Below are positions 35,510 to 47,439 of a stretch of 64,000 nt of DNA, piece after piece. The position numbers and the translations under genes are program-made. The stretch comes from Trichuris trichiura (lineage: Eukaryota; Nematoda; Enoplea; Trichinellida; Trichuridae), in NCBI GenBank assembly GCA_037903355.1, contig JBAJFE010000014.1:6324001-6388000 (forward strand), written 5' to 3'. How positions within the stretch are numbered: the first letter of the stretch is position 1; the number at the start of each line of letters is the position of its first letter. Below the pieces are notes generated by a model. The model was not told where the DNA came from and did not search any database. It saw only the letters and a list, made by a program, of their open reading frames with translations.

Positions 35510-36700
35510 TGAAGCTGCATTGACCGTCACCACAACATCTGGCAGTCCATGTGTTGCGAATATCCTGGTCAAGTAATGGATTACCTCTTTAGATTCCACT
35601 GAAACCACTTGCTGAACATCTAGCCATTTCAAGTGTGAGTCTATCACCAACAGATACGTTTTGCCACAAAATGGACCAGCGAAGTCCATATGCAAGCGAG
35701 ACCACGATTGCGGCGTCCAGTTCCAAATTGGTGGTGGGGCTTTAGGTAGATTATTTCGGTACATCTGGCAGTCCACACCGTTCGCCACTCGATATTCAGT
35801 GTCTTCATCAATTTGCGGCCACCACACGTAACTACATGCCAACGCCTTCGTACGCACTATTCCTGGGTGGGCATGACAGAGCACTTCCAAAATGTTCCTT
35901 TGTAGTCATTCCGGTATGATGACTCATGTCTCCCATAACAGGCATATTCAGACTACAGCTAGTTCATGACGACGCCTGTTGAACGGTATGAATTCATCCC
36001 TGTGCCTTCTGTCTGGCCAACCATGCAATACCCAACGGTGGATACGAGAGAGAACTGGGTCCTTTCGGGTCAGTTCGGCCACCTTCTTAGCGTCCAACAG
36101 TTTCACGTCGTCAGCTCCTTATTTCCCTTCTACTCCCATCATCAGAATATCAGCGAAAAGGAGGGCCTTGACGAATTGTTCACTCGGTGTGTCACTGTTT
36201 CCTTGGTCAGTTGGCAGTAGAACTCTGCTCAACCCATCTGCGTTGCCCATTAACTTGCCACAGCGGTATAGCAGCTCCATGTGGTACGCTGATAGAAGTA
36301 ACCGCCATCGTAACATGCGTAATGCCATTACCGTGGGCATTGGTTTATTTGTTTCCAACAGACCAAGCAGCGGTTTGTGATCAGTTACGGCTGTGAAATG
36401 GCAATCAAATAAGTACTGGTGGAACTTCTTAACTCCAAACAGTGCCAACGCCTCATTTTCGATTTGGCCATAATTTCGTACAGCTTTCATCATCGTCCGT
36501 GATCCATAAGCTACTACTTTCTCTTGGCCATCTTCAACTTAACTTGGCACCGCCCCTAGCCTGTATTCTTAGGCGCTACAGGCTAAGACAAGTGATTTGG
36601 ATCCGTCAAAGTGGGCTACTGTTGCCTCTGCAGTTAACAAACGTTTAGCCGTTTCGAATGCGTCCTGTTTCCTTTCTTCCCAGTGTTATCTCATCCTCGT
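35510..36700 (-). pseudogene. Ty3/gypsy polyprotein remnant: RT thumb, RNase H, integrase
   Basis: Minus strand, 5' to 3': end of the reverse transcriptase (AKRLLTAEATVAHFDGSKS, near 36650-36590), then RNase H (YGQIENEALALFGVKKFHQYL and TDHKPLLGLL, near 36480-36370; NADGLSR near 36245), a linker with DPVLSRIHRWVLHGW, then integrase with the zinc-binding HPGI..A..YVWWPQIDED part and the catalytic core start (FAGPFCGKTYLLVIDSHLKW). Stops at 35950 and near 36560 break it. The integrase is cut after THGLPDVVV by the mariner. Gag, protease and most of RT are missing. Confidence 0.85.
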
Positions 36701-36870
36701 CGCCAATTATTAAGTGCTATTCCTCGTAACCTTTATTTAGTAACCACGTACAACCGTCCAAACTAAGAACTCAGCCTTAGCCCCCGCCTGTACTACACAA
36801 CTTATAAGCCAAGCGAGCAACAATGGTGCGCGGGTTCAGCCGTAAGTATGGTCCTCTGAACACAACAATA
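36701..36870 (-). mobile_element. probable gypsy 5' LTR and primer-binding site
   Basis: On the minus strand a GC-richer segment runs from about 36867 (TGTTGTGTTCAGAGGACC), with a TATAAGTTG box near 36800, to ATTGGCGACGAGGATGAG near 36702. ATTGGCGACGAGGAT is a common sequence just after the 5' LTR of Ty3/gypsy elements. It sits directly against the RT end, so the internal region was deleted. The LTR borders are not proven. Confidence 0.5.
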
Positions 36871-37019
36871 CTACAACACGAAAAATAACAAATCACTTTG
36901 ATCAGTTTTATTTTCCAGAATAGCTACTGAAAGCAGTGAATATAAAGCTAGCACAACTGCACTAACGGTTTGTGCATGAACTTCTGAAAGGCTTAAGAGA
37001 TTTACTTTTCTCAGCAATA

Positions 37020-37025
37020 TTTATT
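37020..37025 (-). promoter_or_regulatory. polyadenylation signal of the WR1 gene
   Basis: AATAAA on the minus strand, about 50 bases after the TGA stop at 37076-37078. Confidence 0.7.
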
Positions 37026-37075
37026 TGGTTCGTAAAATAAGGAGTTCATGCGCAAGTGATCTATTTCTTGCAATT

Positions 37076-40000
37076 TCATTCTGTATAGTGTGCTTGGATT
37101 GGAATGTCTGCCACTGTGCTTTGCAAAGCGTTTGAAACTGAACTACTGTTATCGCTTTGATAAAACACTAATGTAATTTTCTTCACTAAGTCTGAAACAG
37201 AGTAAGTTACTTTGACAAGTTCAAATTACTTTAATGACACGTACCTTGAACGGCTGACTTATTTCTTAGATCCCGCTGCAGCAGGCAAGTATCCCCTAAT
37301 GCAATGGTTCCTTGTGGACATCTCTTCCCTGGAATGCAGCGAATGGTACGTTATTATTATTGAAATTAGCTAACTAACAGCATCTGAATTCAAAGCCGTA
37401 TAATCTTTTAGCGCATCGACAATATCCAATGGGAATGTTCTTAGCATGAAAACAGAAGGTTTCTTCCAGAGTACGATTGCATTGCTCGTTGAGTTCACAT
37501 CCATACTCTCCAGGCTTTAACACTAAACGAAAACGTCAATTGCTGATTCTAGTTTACTTGAGTGATGAGATACGTACGCTTATAGCATTTCTCTCGGACG
37601 CAGGTTTTGTCCGGCGTGCAGTCCCGATCAGTCAGACAGTGATTTTCAATTGTTTCCCACCATAGAGGCTGAGAAACATTAGTGATGCCGATTTCCTCAG
37701 TTATTGCTTTCCTACGCATTGTTTTCGCGTAAAAGTATTTCTTACAAGAAGTTCCAAACTGGTCGCATATGTTCTTTACATTAGTTGATAACCCAAACTG
37801 CACACAGCGTAGTCCATTTGATCGAGATCCTTCCATGCATGTACATCTGCTTTGTTTGCATTGGCTCATCATGGGATAACCGGCACATTGAGAAGATGTT
37901 TGACAAGAAGAACCGGGCGCAAGCATAGAAAATGAAGTAGAGGAAGCTAAAACACAAAGGGTACTGTGCGCTCCTCCATTGCTTTTAAAACACATACCGG
38001 GAGCGCAGCAATATCCAGAAGTGCAAATACTGCTAAGGGGGCATGCAAAGTTGATTTGAGCGCATAGACAAACTGGAATCATTAGTATTGGGCATACTGT
38101 TGCTGGCGGAACAGTTACATGAGGTCGCTCACAGCAGTGTCCGCTTATGCAGAAGAACCCAACTGGACAACCCCCGTAAGGATCACACTGTTGCAAAGGC
38201 TGTTTTCCATCCGGACATACTACCAATGGCGTTGGGCAGCATGCGCCGTTCAAACAAATAAATCCTGAGGGGCACTGAGCTCCTCCGTAGCAAGCAGAAA
38301 CGGCCACTTGTCCACCAGGACATACTGGTGGTGGTGCAGGGCAGCATCCTCCATTGATACAGTTGTAGCCCAAGGGGCAAGGTTTCCCAGCACCGCAGGT
38401 ACATAATGCTGGTTGTCCATTGGGGCAAGTTGGAATTGGCGAAGGGCAGCAGCCACCGTTCATACAACTATATTCAGCAGGACACTGCTCATTACTATTG
38501 CATAAACGAATAGCTTGTTGCCCGTTAGGACATGTAGGTAAAGGTATAGGACAGCAACCACTGTTAATACATTCATAGCCACCTGGACATGGATTAGCTG
38601 AGTCGCACAGCTGTAGTGAAAATTGTCCGTTAGGACATACAGGAATTGGGCAGCACCCTTGTTGACCTGCTGCGTTTAGATAGCAAAAAAGTCCTGCTGT
38701 ACAACTTCCCGGAGCAGAACAAGGCCCTGTTGCCTGTTGTCCTGTCGGACAAAGTGGAAGAGGAATAGGGCAGCAGCCACCGTTTTCGCACTGGAAACCT
38801 GATGGGCAATCAGAAGACAAAACACATAGAGATGCAGCTGGCTGTCCACCGCTGCAAGTTGGAAGAGGGCAACAACCACCGCTCATACACGTATAACCAG
38901 GAGGGCAACTTGTACCGATTTCACAAAAGCTCACGCAGGATAATCCACCTGGACATACTGGAAGTTGACAGCAGCCACCATTATAACAGACGTAACCTGG
39001 TGGGCATCCTGCAGTGCCCTCGCCCAGGCAAAACTGTAAGGCGGACTGGCCACTTGGACATGTTGGCAGTGGACAGCAAGCACCGTTGAAGCAGGTCAGT
39101 CCAGCTGGGCAGGTGCTTTGTCCAACTCCTAAGGATAGTCATTGTTAATGGCTATAAGCAATCAGATTGATGAAGAATGGTTAGGTATGAAGGCGTAAGG
39201 GTCGTAACGGGTTTGGTGGTTGAACAAGAAATGTACATGGATTTTTCCCGTTTCTATTTGCCCATAAAACGAGTCAAAAAGTGAAAAAACTTTAATGTCG
39301 TTCAAAGGCATAAAACCAAACAAACGTCTGGCGAAGCTTTCAGCTCAATCTTGAGCCGTCATCAGCGCACGCAGGAGTTGCCCTCCCACCGAGTTTTTCC
39401 TCAGGAGTTGCTCCTCCACCTTTCCGAGTCATGTGCGTGCCTGTCTAGTCGAATCTTGACCTGTAGAGGCTCAACACACAAAGCTGGATCAGCTTCGGAG
39501 CAACTTCCTTACAGGCTGTCCTCGGCGGAGGCACAACGCGTAAGACGTTTGTTTGGTTTTATGCCCTTGAACGACATTAAAGTTTTTTCACTTTTTGACT
39601 CGTTTTATGGGCAAATAGAAACGGGAAAAATCCATGTACATTTCTTGTTCAAGAATGGTTAGGTACTAATCATATTCGAAATTAAACATTATGTCCTTTC
39701 ATTAATTCTAGGTCAATACTTCAAGAATGTTTTTAAAAACTGTAAAGCAGTAAAGTGCCTTTTCCATTATTAATAATTTGGATATTTAAATCTTTCATTT
39801 TAAACCAGATAAGTTGCAAATGTGAATAAACTGATGGAAAAAACCGCAAATCATTGACGCTAACTATGTTACGTAGCAAAAATGCCGAAAGCACTTTTCA
39901 TCATAATTCTTTCGTGCATCCTGTTTTAAAGGAGATAATTTTAACTTTAGCTTTTGCCTTTCAAGAGCATGGCCATTAACTCTTTAGAAACAAATACAGC

Positions 40001-43000
40001 ATACCATATGAAGCTTTTTAATCATTGTGTGAACACGCATATTCTACCACTTAGGAACTTAAACGTTCGAAAGAGTGTGGTTTCTCTTTATCAGATGAAT
40101 AAATTGAATTTGAAGATACAGTTTCTTCGTACGGGACCGTATAATTTCATTGGGTTGCTTCTTTATACGGATTATACGTCAAATTAAGACCGCTGATAAC
40201 GGGTCGCGTTTGGACCCGAAAGCTACGGAGAATTTAGTAATAAAAGTTTTCAACGGGACTCAAAAATCCGTATAAAGAAGCAACTCAATGAATAAATTGA
40301 AATCCCAAATAGATAGCACTTGCTTCGCTTTCCACTGGGATTGTTATTAGTAATATCAAAATTAAACGTTCGGCCTTCTTAAGAAACGGTTAAAGAGTAG
40401 AAGAGTGAAAAACATTAACCTGCGAGCTGCTCTTGCAAAAAGTGCCTTCTGAATCGTGCATCGGTTAACATGGGCTTATCACTTTTCAAGTAGGGTACTT
40501 CTGCTTCAATTCAGCCGTGCAAGGATTAACTGTTTACAGTCGTGTGAAAGAAACGGTAAAGGTATTACTTGCAACTCCTACGTAGCAAGTAACGAACAAC
40601 AGAATTGACTGGACTAATTTAGATTCTTAAAACTTATTCGTAGGCACATTCAGTACATCATTAGTGAAAAATAAAGCATAGGCAGGTTCTGACTTACCTT
40701 GACAATACTGATTTGAGGCGATTCCAGTGGGGCAGATAATAAGCTTGCAGCATCCGCGATTGAAACAGCCATACCCTGCTGGACAGGTCAAATCATCGCT
40801 ACAGAGCTGTAGTGCTTGAATTCCGTCTGGACAGACAGGCAGAGGCACCGGGCAACAGCCCCCGTTGATGCACTCGTAGTTGACAGGGCAGTTGCTTTGA
40901 CCTACTCCGTAGCAAAGGGAAACAGCAGTCTGTCCATTTGGGCAGGTAGGGAATGGCTTTGGCGTCACCTGAGGACAGCAACCGCCGGCAAGACAAGAAT
41001 AACCTGGAGGGCACTGAGAGCTCAACTGGCAGAAACAAACGGCTGGCATCCCATTCGGACATATTGCTAAAAACAATTTACATTTTAAGAGAAGACGTAA
41101 TTTTGCATCAGCATAGGCGAATAACGGTAAAAACGTGCATCAGTGTAGCCTTTTTAACCGTTTGGTTTAAGCGACCGCGCAAATGAGCTCTTCCACCTTC
41201 GCTGATACACCAATCTCTCTTGCTCTGTGTGTTCAGGTTGGTTATTACAGATACTTAGTTTTTAGACAGAGACAATACATAAAAATTTTCAGGTGAAGTT
41301 TGGAACTATTACGAGACAATGTCGAATGATGTATCAATTGAATAAATGTGCAACGCAGGAGTTCTTTTTGCGTTAATGAGGTATGTTTTTCGCCTTCCCA
41401 CTCAGTAGGAAGAAGCACTTCGCCACTGCTGACTTAAGCATCAGGAAATGTGCTTTCTACAATCCCTTACCGCCTATGACAAGCTTATTTGGCACGATTG
41501 ACATACCTTACTGTTGTTTTAGTTTGAAGAAATTGTAGTCAGGGTATAAGTGTAAACGCGACGAACATTAATGCACATCTGGTTCAACTAAGTGCTCAGT
41601 CTGAATGCCTGAATTAAAGGGCTAATTGAAGGCTGATGACAAAGCACCTGTCATTCCTTGTAATACAGTAGAATTTTGTACAACATTCTGTGCAAAGTTC
41701 AGCGGATAAACAAAATTCCTTGGCTCTGTTACATAATGCATGTAGATTATACATTGCTCTAACAGTTTCGACCCGTTTAAAAGGGTTATCTTGCCGATCT
41801 GGACATTTTAACAGCAGCGAGAGTGATCATATAGAAAAACGGAAAGGTTATCAGCTGGAATAATGTCCAAACCCGGCGAAATTCAGCTTTTAACAGCTTT
41901 TTCAATGAATTTACCGCTTCATGGATGACTTGGAATGATCGACGTGAACAGTCCACTAACACGTTTTGATATCCGCATGCTCAACAAGGAGGTTTGAAAA
42001 TTTTTTCCTTCCGTCATTCCATTTGCATGCTCCAATTGTGATCTATATCTAGTTAATTTTGCTTATCCAGAGGTACCAAATAGTTCGTGAATAATTCAAG
42101 GAAACAATGCTTTTATAATACCATTAGAATTCACGAGCTGTTTACGCCAGTTTTGAAACGCATTAAGTACAATGTGCTGTATTCTTACTGACGGCAGCAT
42201 GACTAGCTCTCTGCTGAGCTACAGCTAGTGAACACAATCAGAGGAAAACAAATAGCGCAGCAGTAGAGCAGTTAGTTGAAAGTTTTAAAGCAAATGCTCG
42301 TGCTTGCTTTGTTTACTTACGCAGTGGTCTTGGCGGCAGCGTGGGTAGGATCGTTGGCTGGACCACAGGAAAGATTATAACAACAGCACAACAGACACCT
42401 GAGTAGCAAGATGCTGACCCTGGGCATAAGTTGTTTGGGCCACAGGGGCAGATAGGGTATGCTATGTTGCCTGAGGTTTGATGACACGTGTTCTGCACAT
42501 TAACCGTGACACATATTTGAAGATCGCTCTGAATATTAAAAATACTGTTTAATTCAGGAATGGTCAAGTAACTGTTGACTTCTGGATTTGAAAATTTAGT
42601 TTTGATTAAACTTGCCTGAAAAGTAGTTCCCTCTGGACAGGACATCTGCGACCAAATGCCACACTGATTGCTAATAAACCTGCGTTTAAGTACGAACAGT
42701 GTATTTATGAAACCACTTACTCTGGTGTAGTTGGAATGCACTGCAAAAAGCTATTTGACATGCCTGGCACTGGCGCTAGCCCAGCAGTTGACCAATGGCA
42801 GTTTCCACCCGCCACCGGATTAGTCATTAAAGCTGAAAAGAAAAAAACCAATTTCCCGCACTTGAAACAGTCAACCGCTTGTGTTACTTGGGCAAACGGA
42901 GACTTGTGGACAACCTATAGCGTTTGGGTCCAGCTGGCAAAGGGATTGCTGGCGTCTGACTGCTTCTGCAGACTTGCACCTCTGCTTCGTTGCTTCAAAG

Positions 43001-43817
43001 ACAAAGCCAGGAGGGCATTTGCGTATTGCCCATTCGCCCACATGAGCACTTGACGAAGAAAAAATCGATTCGTCCGCTGCACAGAAAGGAAGGATCACTC
43101 ACACAACGTTGACGCATTGAAAAAATCTGCTCTGATCATCAGGCACAGCTTTCGCATATTCCCTGGGATCGCATAAACTGCTCTCGGCATGTCTACCATA
43201 AACTAAAATGAAAACCTTTTAAGTGGTGAGTAATGCTCACATACGTAAGACAAAATTTGGTCTTAACCTAATACATGAAAAATCTAGTATTTCTGTTTGC
43301 AAAACTTAAGTTCATTACTGCAATTATAATGTTTACCTGGCATTGGAAAAATGAAACCTGACATTCAATTTAAGATATATGGGAATCTGATACGCATGTA
43401 GTAGGAGAAAAAATGTGAAATATTTTTACGGTACAATATTAACTTGTGCGTAACTCTTCACAGAATTGCAAGTGATACAGCTGAAATAATACGTAAGTGC
43501 CTAACGAATTTTTCTTCTGTGAGCTGCGAAAGAAGTGAGTAGGAGGGGCTAATTTTTCTTCTTGCCTTATAGGCTGAGATGCAAGCTTTGTAGCAAAATG
43601 ATTTTGAGCACAGAAAATAGTTACTGTGAGTTAATAAGCATTACCACCGGATCTGTATTATTCCCGCAGTGCAAACAGAATAAGACTATTTAAGGTAACA
43701 CCATAAATTACATGCATAACGTTGGACTAGGCCATAAATGCAGGCAGAGACTGCATACTTACCAACATTTAATAAGCAGCCCAACGTAGTTAAGGCTATT
43801 GGCAGTTTCACTTCCAT
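37076..43817 (-). CDS. secreted cysteine-rich protein: chitin-binding-like modules plus about 14 WR1/lustrin-type repeats, 10 exons
   Basis: Minus-strand exons: 43763-43817, 43103-43202, 42888-43048, 42721-42832, 42321-42679, 40698-41066, 37578-39128, 37379-37522, 37245-37328, 37076-37191 (3051 nt, 1016 residues plus stop). All introns are GT-AG and phases agree throughout. A signal peptide (MEVKLPIALTTLGCLLNVVYG) leads into two modules of chitin-binding type spacing (LCDPREYA..RFFQCV..GEWAIRKCPPGFVF, then FLQCI..CGIWSQMSCPEGTTF). Next come tandem units of the form CPNGQ..C..CP.GY.C..GGCCP, the worm-specific WR1/lustrin-type repeat, mostly in the 1551-bp exon. The C-terminal part (about residue 750 on) has EB-like cysteine spacing (SQC..C.C..G..CV; NEQCN..GYCRCA) and a non-cysteine tail. 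It should be extracellular, in cuticle, eggshell or mucosal matrix; the exact role is unknown. A CTTTTCAG acceptor at 43862 could be a trans-splice site. Confidence 0.9.
39188..39650. mobile_element. hammerhead-like snap-back element in an intron of the WR1 gene, 15-bp target duplication
   Basis: Arms of about 110-130 bp (TGAACAAGAAATGTACATGG, TTTTTCCCGTTTCTATTTGC, AACTTTAATGTCGTTC, AAACAAACGTCT) face each other around a 170-bp centre. AAGAATGGTTAGGTA flanks both sides (39173-39187; 39651-39665). The core sits at the inner end of the left arm only. Confidence 0.85.
39331..39368 (-). ncRNA. hammerhead-ribozyme-like core, GGCTC stem variant
   Basis: Minus strand: CTGATGA, C, GGCTC, AAGATT, GAGCT, GAAA, then AGC..GTTT. 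Stem II differs from the GGGTC/GACCC type on both sides yet still pairs (one G-U). It is transcribed in the same sense as the host gene, within its intron 39129-40697. Confidence 0.5.
40109..40287. mobile_element. hammerhead-like element, internally deleted, 14-bp target duplication
   Basis: Starts TTTGAAGATACAGTTTCTTC, includes GTACGGGACC, and ends ATCCGTATAAAGAAGCAACTC, the reverse complement of its own TTGCTTCTTTATACGGAT. ATGAATAAATTGAA lies on both sides (40095-40108; 40288-40301). The plus-strand core at 40193-40232 reads CTGATAAC GGGTC .. GACCC GAAAG. It lies in the same intron as 39188-39650. Confidence 0.8.
41067..42320. other. intron of the WR1 gene
   Basis: 1254-bp intron between exons 5 and 6. 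No transposon or additional cysteine-rich exon was recognised inside it. Confidence 0.5.
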
Positions 43818-45298
43818 TTTTCGGCAAGAGTATCCAGCAGTTTTTATGAACTGCTTCGTTCCTGAAAAGGAAGAGCTCGAAAAAAAACAATGCAGTGGTC
43901 TTATATTTTCTCGAAGAATAAAAAGGGAAGGAGAACGATTGATGTACAGAGGGTTGTTCAAAATGTATTTGTTCTGAAGCCAAGCTGAATTCATTTGAGT
44001 GCCTTCTAGCATCGGAATTGGTAAGTTTGCTGTACAAACTAAATGAACGATGCTTGACAGAAGTGGTGCGCGAGTGATACGTGACTGAGTGTTTTTGGGG
44101 TTCATAGGCTGAGACCATTAGCTTCCATGCGTGAGATGCATGGATACTGCCGGTTCTGACTAGACGGCAACATAGCTCCACCAGTGAAGCGTAAACGCAA
44201 TAGTAACGCGATTTTATCACATTTCGTCAACGCAGCCTGCTTCTCTCGTAGGCTAAAACTGGACTTACCGCAGTCAAGCAGGGCAGTCAGAAACAGCAGA
44301 TCGGCGTCTTCCTGGAGCATGGGCAAACAGACATGGTCGGCTCAAGACAGCCGGCTAACTCTCGCCCACTTTTGCAGTCAGCATGGAACGCAGTAAATTT
44401 GATGTTCCAAACCAGTCTTTGGTTGGACATTCCAACCAACTCTGGTTTCTATTTTTGTTTCTTCAAAATCGTCCAGTAATATATCATTTCTGTTACGCAA
44501 TCAATGACCACTAGACTGTTGTTGCAGCTACCGCCGCCACTGTTTTTCTAACCTGTTCTCTTCTCCCCATTCTCCATGACTATGGCTTTTTTAGCACTGT
44601 TGCTCAGAACTTGTTTTGGAGAGGGACAAAAAACTAACAAATAATTTACTCAGCCAAAATTTTCCGGAGTATTCAATGGCTCGCAAAGCGTATTCCGAGC
44701 AAATTGGACGAAGAACTCATTTCTCATGTGCAACTCCTTCTTGCTCCATTCTTACATCCTTCACAGATTAATCTGCAAAAATAGACGTATGCTAACTTTT
44801 CGAAAGCCTGGTCTATCCACTGTGAAAATTTTTTTCAAGTCAGTAAGTACATTAGACGTTTTTTGAAATAATTTTGTCTGAAGTTCACTGTTGTTTTCGA
44901 GCGAACGTCTCAAGTTTTGAAATGAACTTAAGTTGGCTTCTAGAGACCAATGCTCACACCAAAAATTGTATGCTTAAAGTATACTATCTGAATTGTTAAA
45001 TGCCGAATTCTTGAACGCTGACAAGTGTGTCTCAAGCCGGAAACAAGAATAACGAAAGTAATTCTAATGAAGTAAAGAAGGCTGTCTAACATGCATGTTT
45101 TGAAATAGAAGTGAATTGCTATGTTTTAATACGCTAATGGACGCTTAATATATTTTGATATATTACAGTACTATTTTTAGTATGGTGATGGACTCTGTGA
45201 TTGCAATCCCTTCCACGCAGCTTTAATCCAAGCTTTGGAGCCAAAACGGTCAGCAGAACCAATCACCACAGCCCGTGTAAAACATCTACGTGCATGTA
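43818..45298. other. region upstream of the WR1 gene
   Basis: Bases 43818-43861 are the likely 5' untranslated leader, directly preceded on the minus strand by a TCTTCCTTTTCAG acceptor. The remainder should contain the promoter. A 153-codon and a 139-codon minus frame overlapping this leader are not conserved in appearance and are disregarded. Confidence 0.4.
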
Positions 45299-46467
45299 CA
45301 GTCGGCCCTCGTTATCCGCGGTTAATTCGTCCGAAATTTTGAACATTTCACCGCGTTATATAAGCCACCCTATGAAAAAGGTCAAATAGCTTATATTCTA
45401 GGCGCATATTTCGTCCTGCCACCTTGAATTCCTTCCGGAACGGTTATCATACCCAGTGATCCATCAAAGCTTGGTACTACAAAATCTAGCTACGAGATAA
45501 GGACATCAGTGAGACTGCTCCTGTCCCATGCGGCCAGCCGTCAGAGTCCAGGCCATTAGATATAAGAAAGGATGAAGATTCTTTTTCTTTAAACGTCTAG
45601 GAATCACCCTGCTTTAACGAGCCAAGCGATGTATTTGTGCGCGGAATGGGTACAGAGCAGAGGAAATATAAAATACATAGGCGCACTTAAGCAGAAATAC
45701 TGAACATCACACAGAACACATCCGCATAAAGCAAAACTTCTGCGGCAGAAACGTTTGGCACATGAGGAATCAATTTACCCACTTTCTGTAGGCGAGCGCA
45801 GATCCCTTGGAGGACGGCCAGTCCTTAGTTTTCTTGAACTTGTTGGTAGCGAAACTTCTCTCCTTCAAATGTTAGGCTCCGCAGCTGCCGGAGCTTTATT
45901 TAAAAACATTGTTATAGAGAGCTGTATCTGCCTTTTCTTCACTTTATCGAATAAATCTTGTAGCGGTTTCAACGAAGCCGTTATTCCTCATGTAACCATG
46001 ATGCTACGTTTTATGGATGGATCGTAGTCACCAGTCATATCCTTCAGGACCTGCGCTTGCCGGAAAATACTGGCAAGCTTTTGCAGCGTCCAATCCGAGG
46101 GTGTCTGAGCGTCTGTATCTTCCATAACGTCGTCGTCGCTGCCCGTAGGTGATTGCGTGAGTTCCTCGAGTTCCTTGCTGGTGAACGGTTCTCCACAATC
46201 TTCTATGTGCTCCCTGATATCGTCTTCTATCATGTCGGAAAAACCCACACCTCCCAACTCCTTGGCAATATTCACTATGTCCATGACTTCTTCATCGACG
46301 GCACCTAAGTCCTCTCATTCAGTGACTGCGTCTCCCCACAAGCGCTTCCAACAACCACTGACTGTTCTAGGATTTATCTCGTGTACTGGCGTGTAAAACA
46401 TGACGTCACTATTTCACGCCAGACGAACCGCGTTGTATAGAACCCCGCGGATAACGAGGGCCGACTG
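45299..46467 (-). mobile_element. Tigger/pogo deletion derivative, intact ends
   Basis: Terminal repeats CAGTCGGCCCTCGTTATCCG and its reverse complement at the far end, each bordered by TA. The minus strand encodes only the C-terminal transposase tail (MDIVNIAKELGGVGFSDMIE, then [18 protein letters not shown], then PLQDLFDK after a frame break). The catalytic core is absent, so it depended on an active Tigger elsewhere. Best copy for defining the family ends. Confidence 0.85.
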
Positions 46468-47129
46468 TATTGATATTGGCATAAAGGTCTTGATGGAGTT
46501 CTATACAGTGGGACACGGCTGACTGTTGGTGTGAAAAATTGAGTACCATTGAAATGCTGCTTTAGATTACTGTGTGAGGGACATATTTCTTGGAGACAGA
46601 AGACAATCTTGGTAAAACGTAGTTTTCATCATTATTTGTGGGAACAATCCGTTTATTTATTGCCAGATCAAGGAAGGGGACGTTCAAGATTAATGTTGCT
46701 CCGTGGTCAACAACCGTGTAATTGATCTAGAGATCTGAACAGGATCTGCAGATATAGTTGAATTACAAAAACAGTGCCTTTCGAAGGAGTAGAGAACTGA
46801 AATGGTGACTCAGAGCAGCTGCTTATGTGTCTTCCGCGAATCTTTTGAGGTTCGATGATAATGGATCTTCCTCATTCTGGCTGAAATAAAAGCTCATGTT
46901 TATTTCATGCGTACTGGGTCAACAAAGAACAAAGTTTGAAAACGACCAATCCATCTCTTGCTAGCAAATGTTACCCCAGACATAAGCCTTCTGCTCAGTT
47001 ATCTTGGTCGACCTGAAAATTTTAAGACACTGTCTAAAATGTTCGAAACACCATCAGGTGAGCTAGTGTCAAGGTTTTTATTAAAAATAATAACTAAATA
47101 CGTCAGAGCAGCGTTTCTAAAGTGATAGC
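46468..47129. other. unassigned DNA
   Basis: Between the Tigger derivative and a mariner fragment; no motif recognised. Confidence 0.35.
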
Positions 47130-47425
47130 GTGGCAAGTTGCACCACGGACACAGAGGCGCACAGTTTTCTTGCCAGTGTGATCTTTAATTTTCGCAACAC
47201 TGTTTTGTAATAACTTTCTGTGACTGTTCACTTTCCTTCGAACAAGTCGGTCAGAATTACTCTGTCCGAGTCCCAGAATAAGGTCGCCATAACCTTTCTA
47301 GCCGACAGCTCCGCTTTGAGCATGACTGTACCTGCTGACCCCCTTGGTAACCACTGCTTGGAATGGTCATATTGGTAGATGCACGTTTCATCTCCCTTGA
47401 CGATACGATTAAAAACCCGGATTAA
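47130..47425 (-). pseudogene. mariner transposase fragment
   Basis: Minus strand: RIVKGDETCIYQYD (a GDETW block with W changed to C), SKQWLPRGSAGTVMLKAELS, KVMATLFWDSDRVIL. It belongs to the subfamily at 12060 and 34888. It ends where copia sequence begins. Confidence 0.75.
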
Positions 47426-47439
47426 AAACCCCGGTCTCA

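Noticed and set aside
37549..37577. Treating the 461-codon minus frame as a single-exon gene ending at 37549
   Set aside because: The last residues lie past a GTACGT donor at 37577; the next exon continues the cysteine pattern in phase, and upstream repeats continue to 39128 and beyond.
39331..39368. Reading the shared core merely as a transcription-terminator hairpin
   Set aside because: Bases outside the stem (CTGANGA and GAAA) are conserved in most copies, which a simple terminator would not require.
43049..43098. Using the GTGCAG acceptor near 43075 for the third exon of the WR1 gene
   Set aside because: It puts the GEWAIRKCPPG module out of frame with the preceding exon. The TTTTTTCTTCGTCAAG acceptor at 43049 restores phase.
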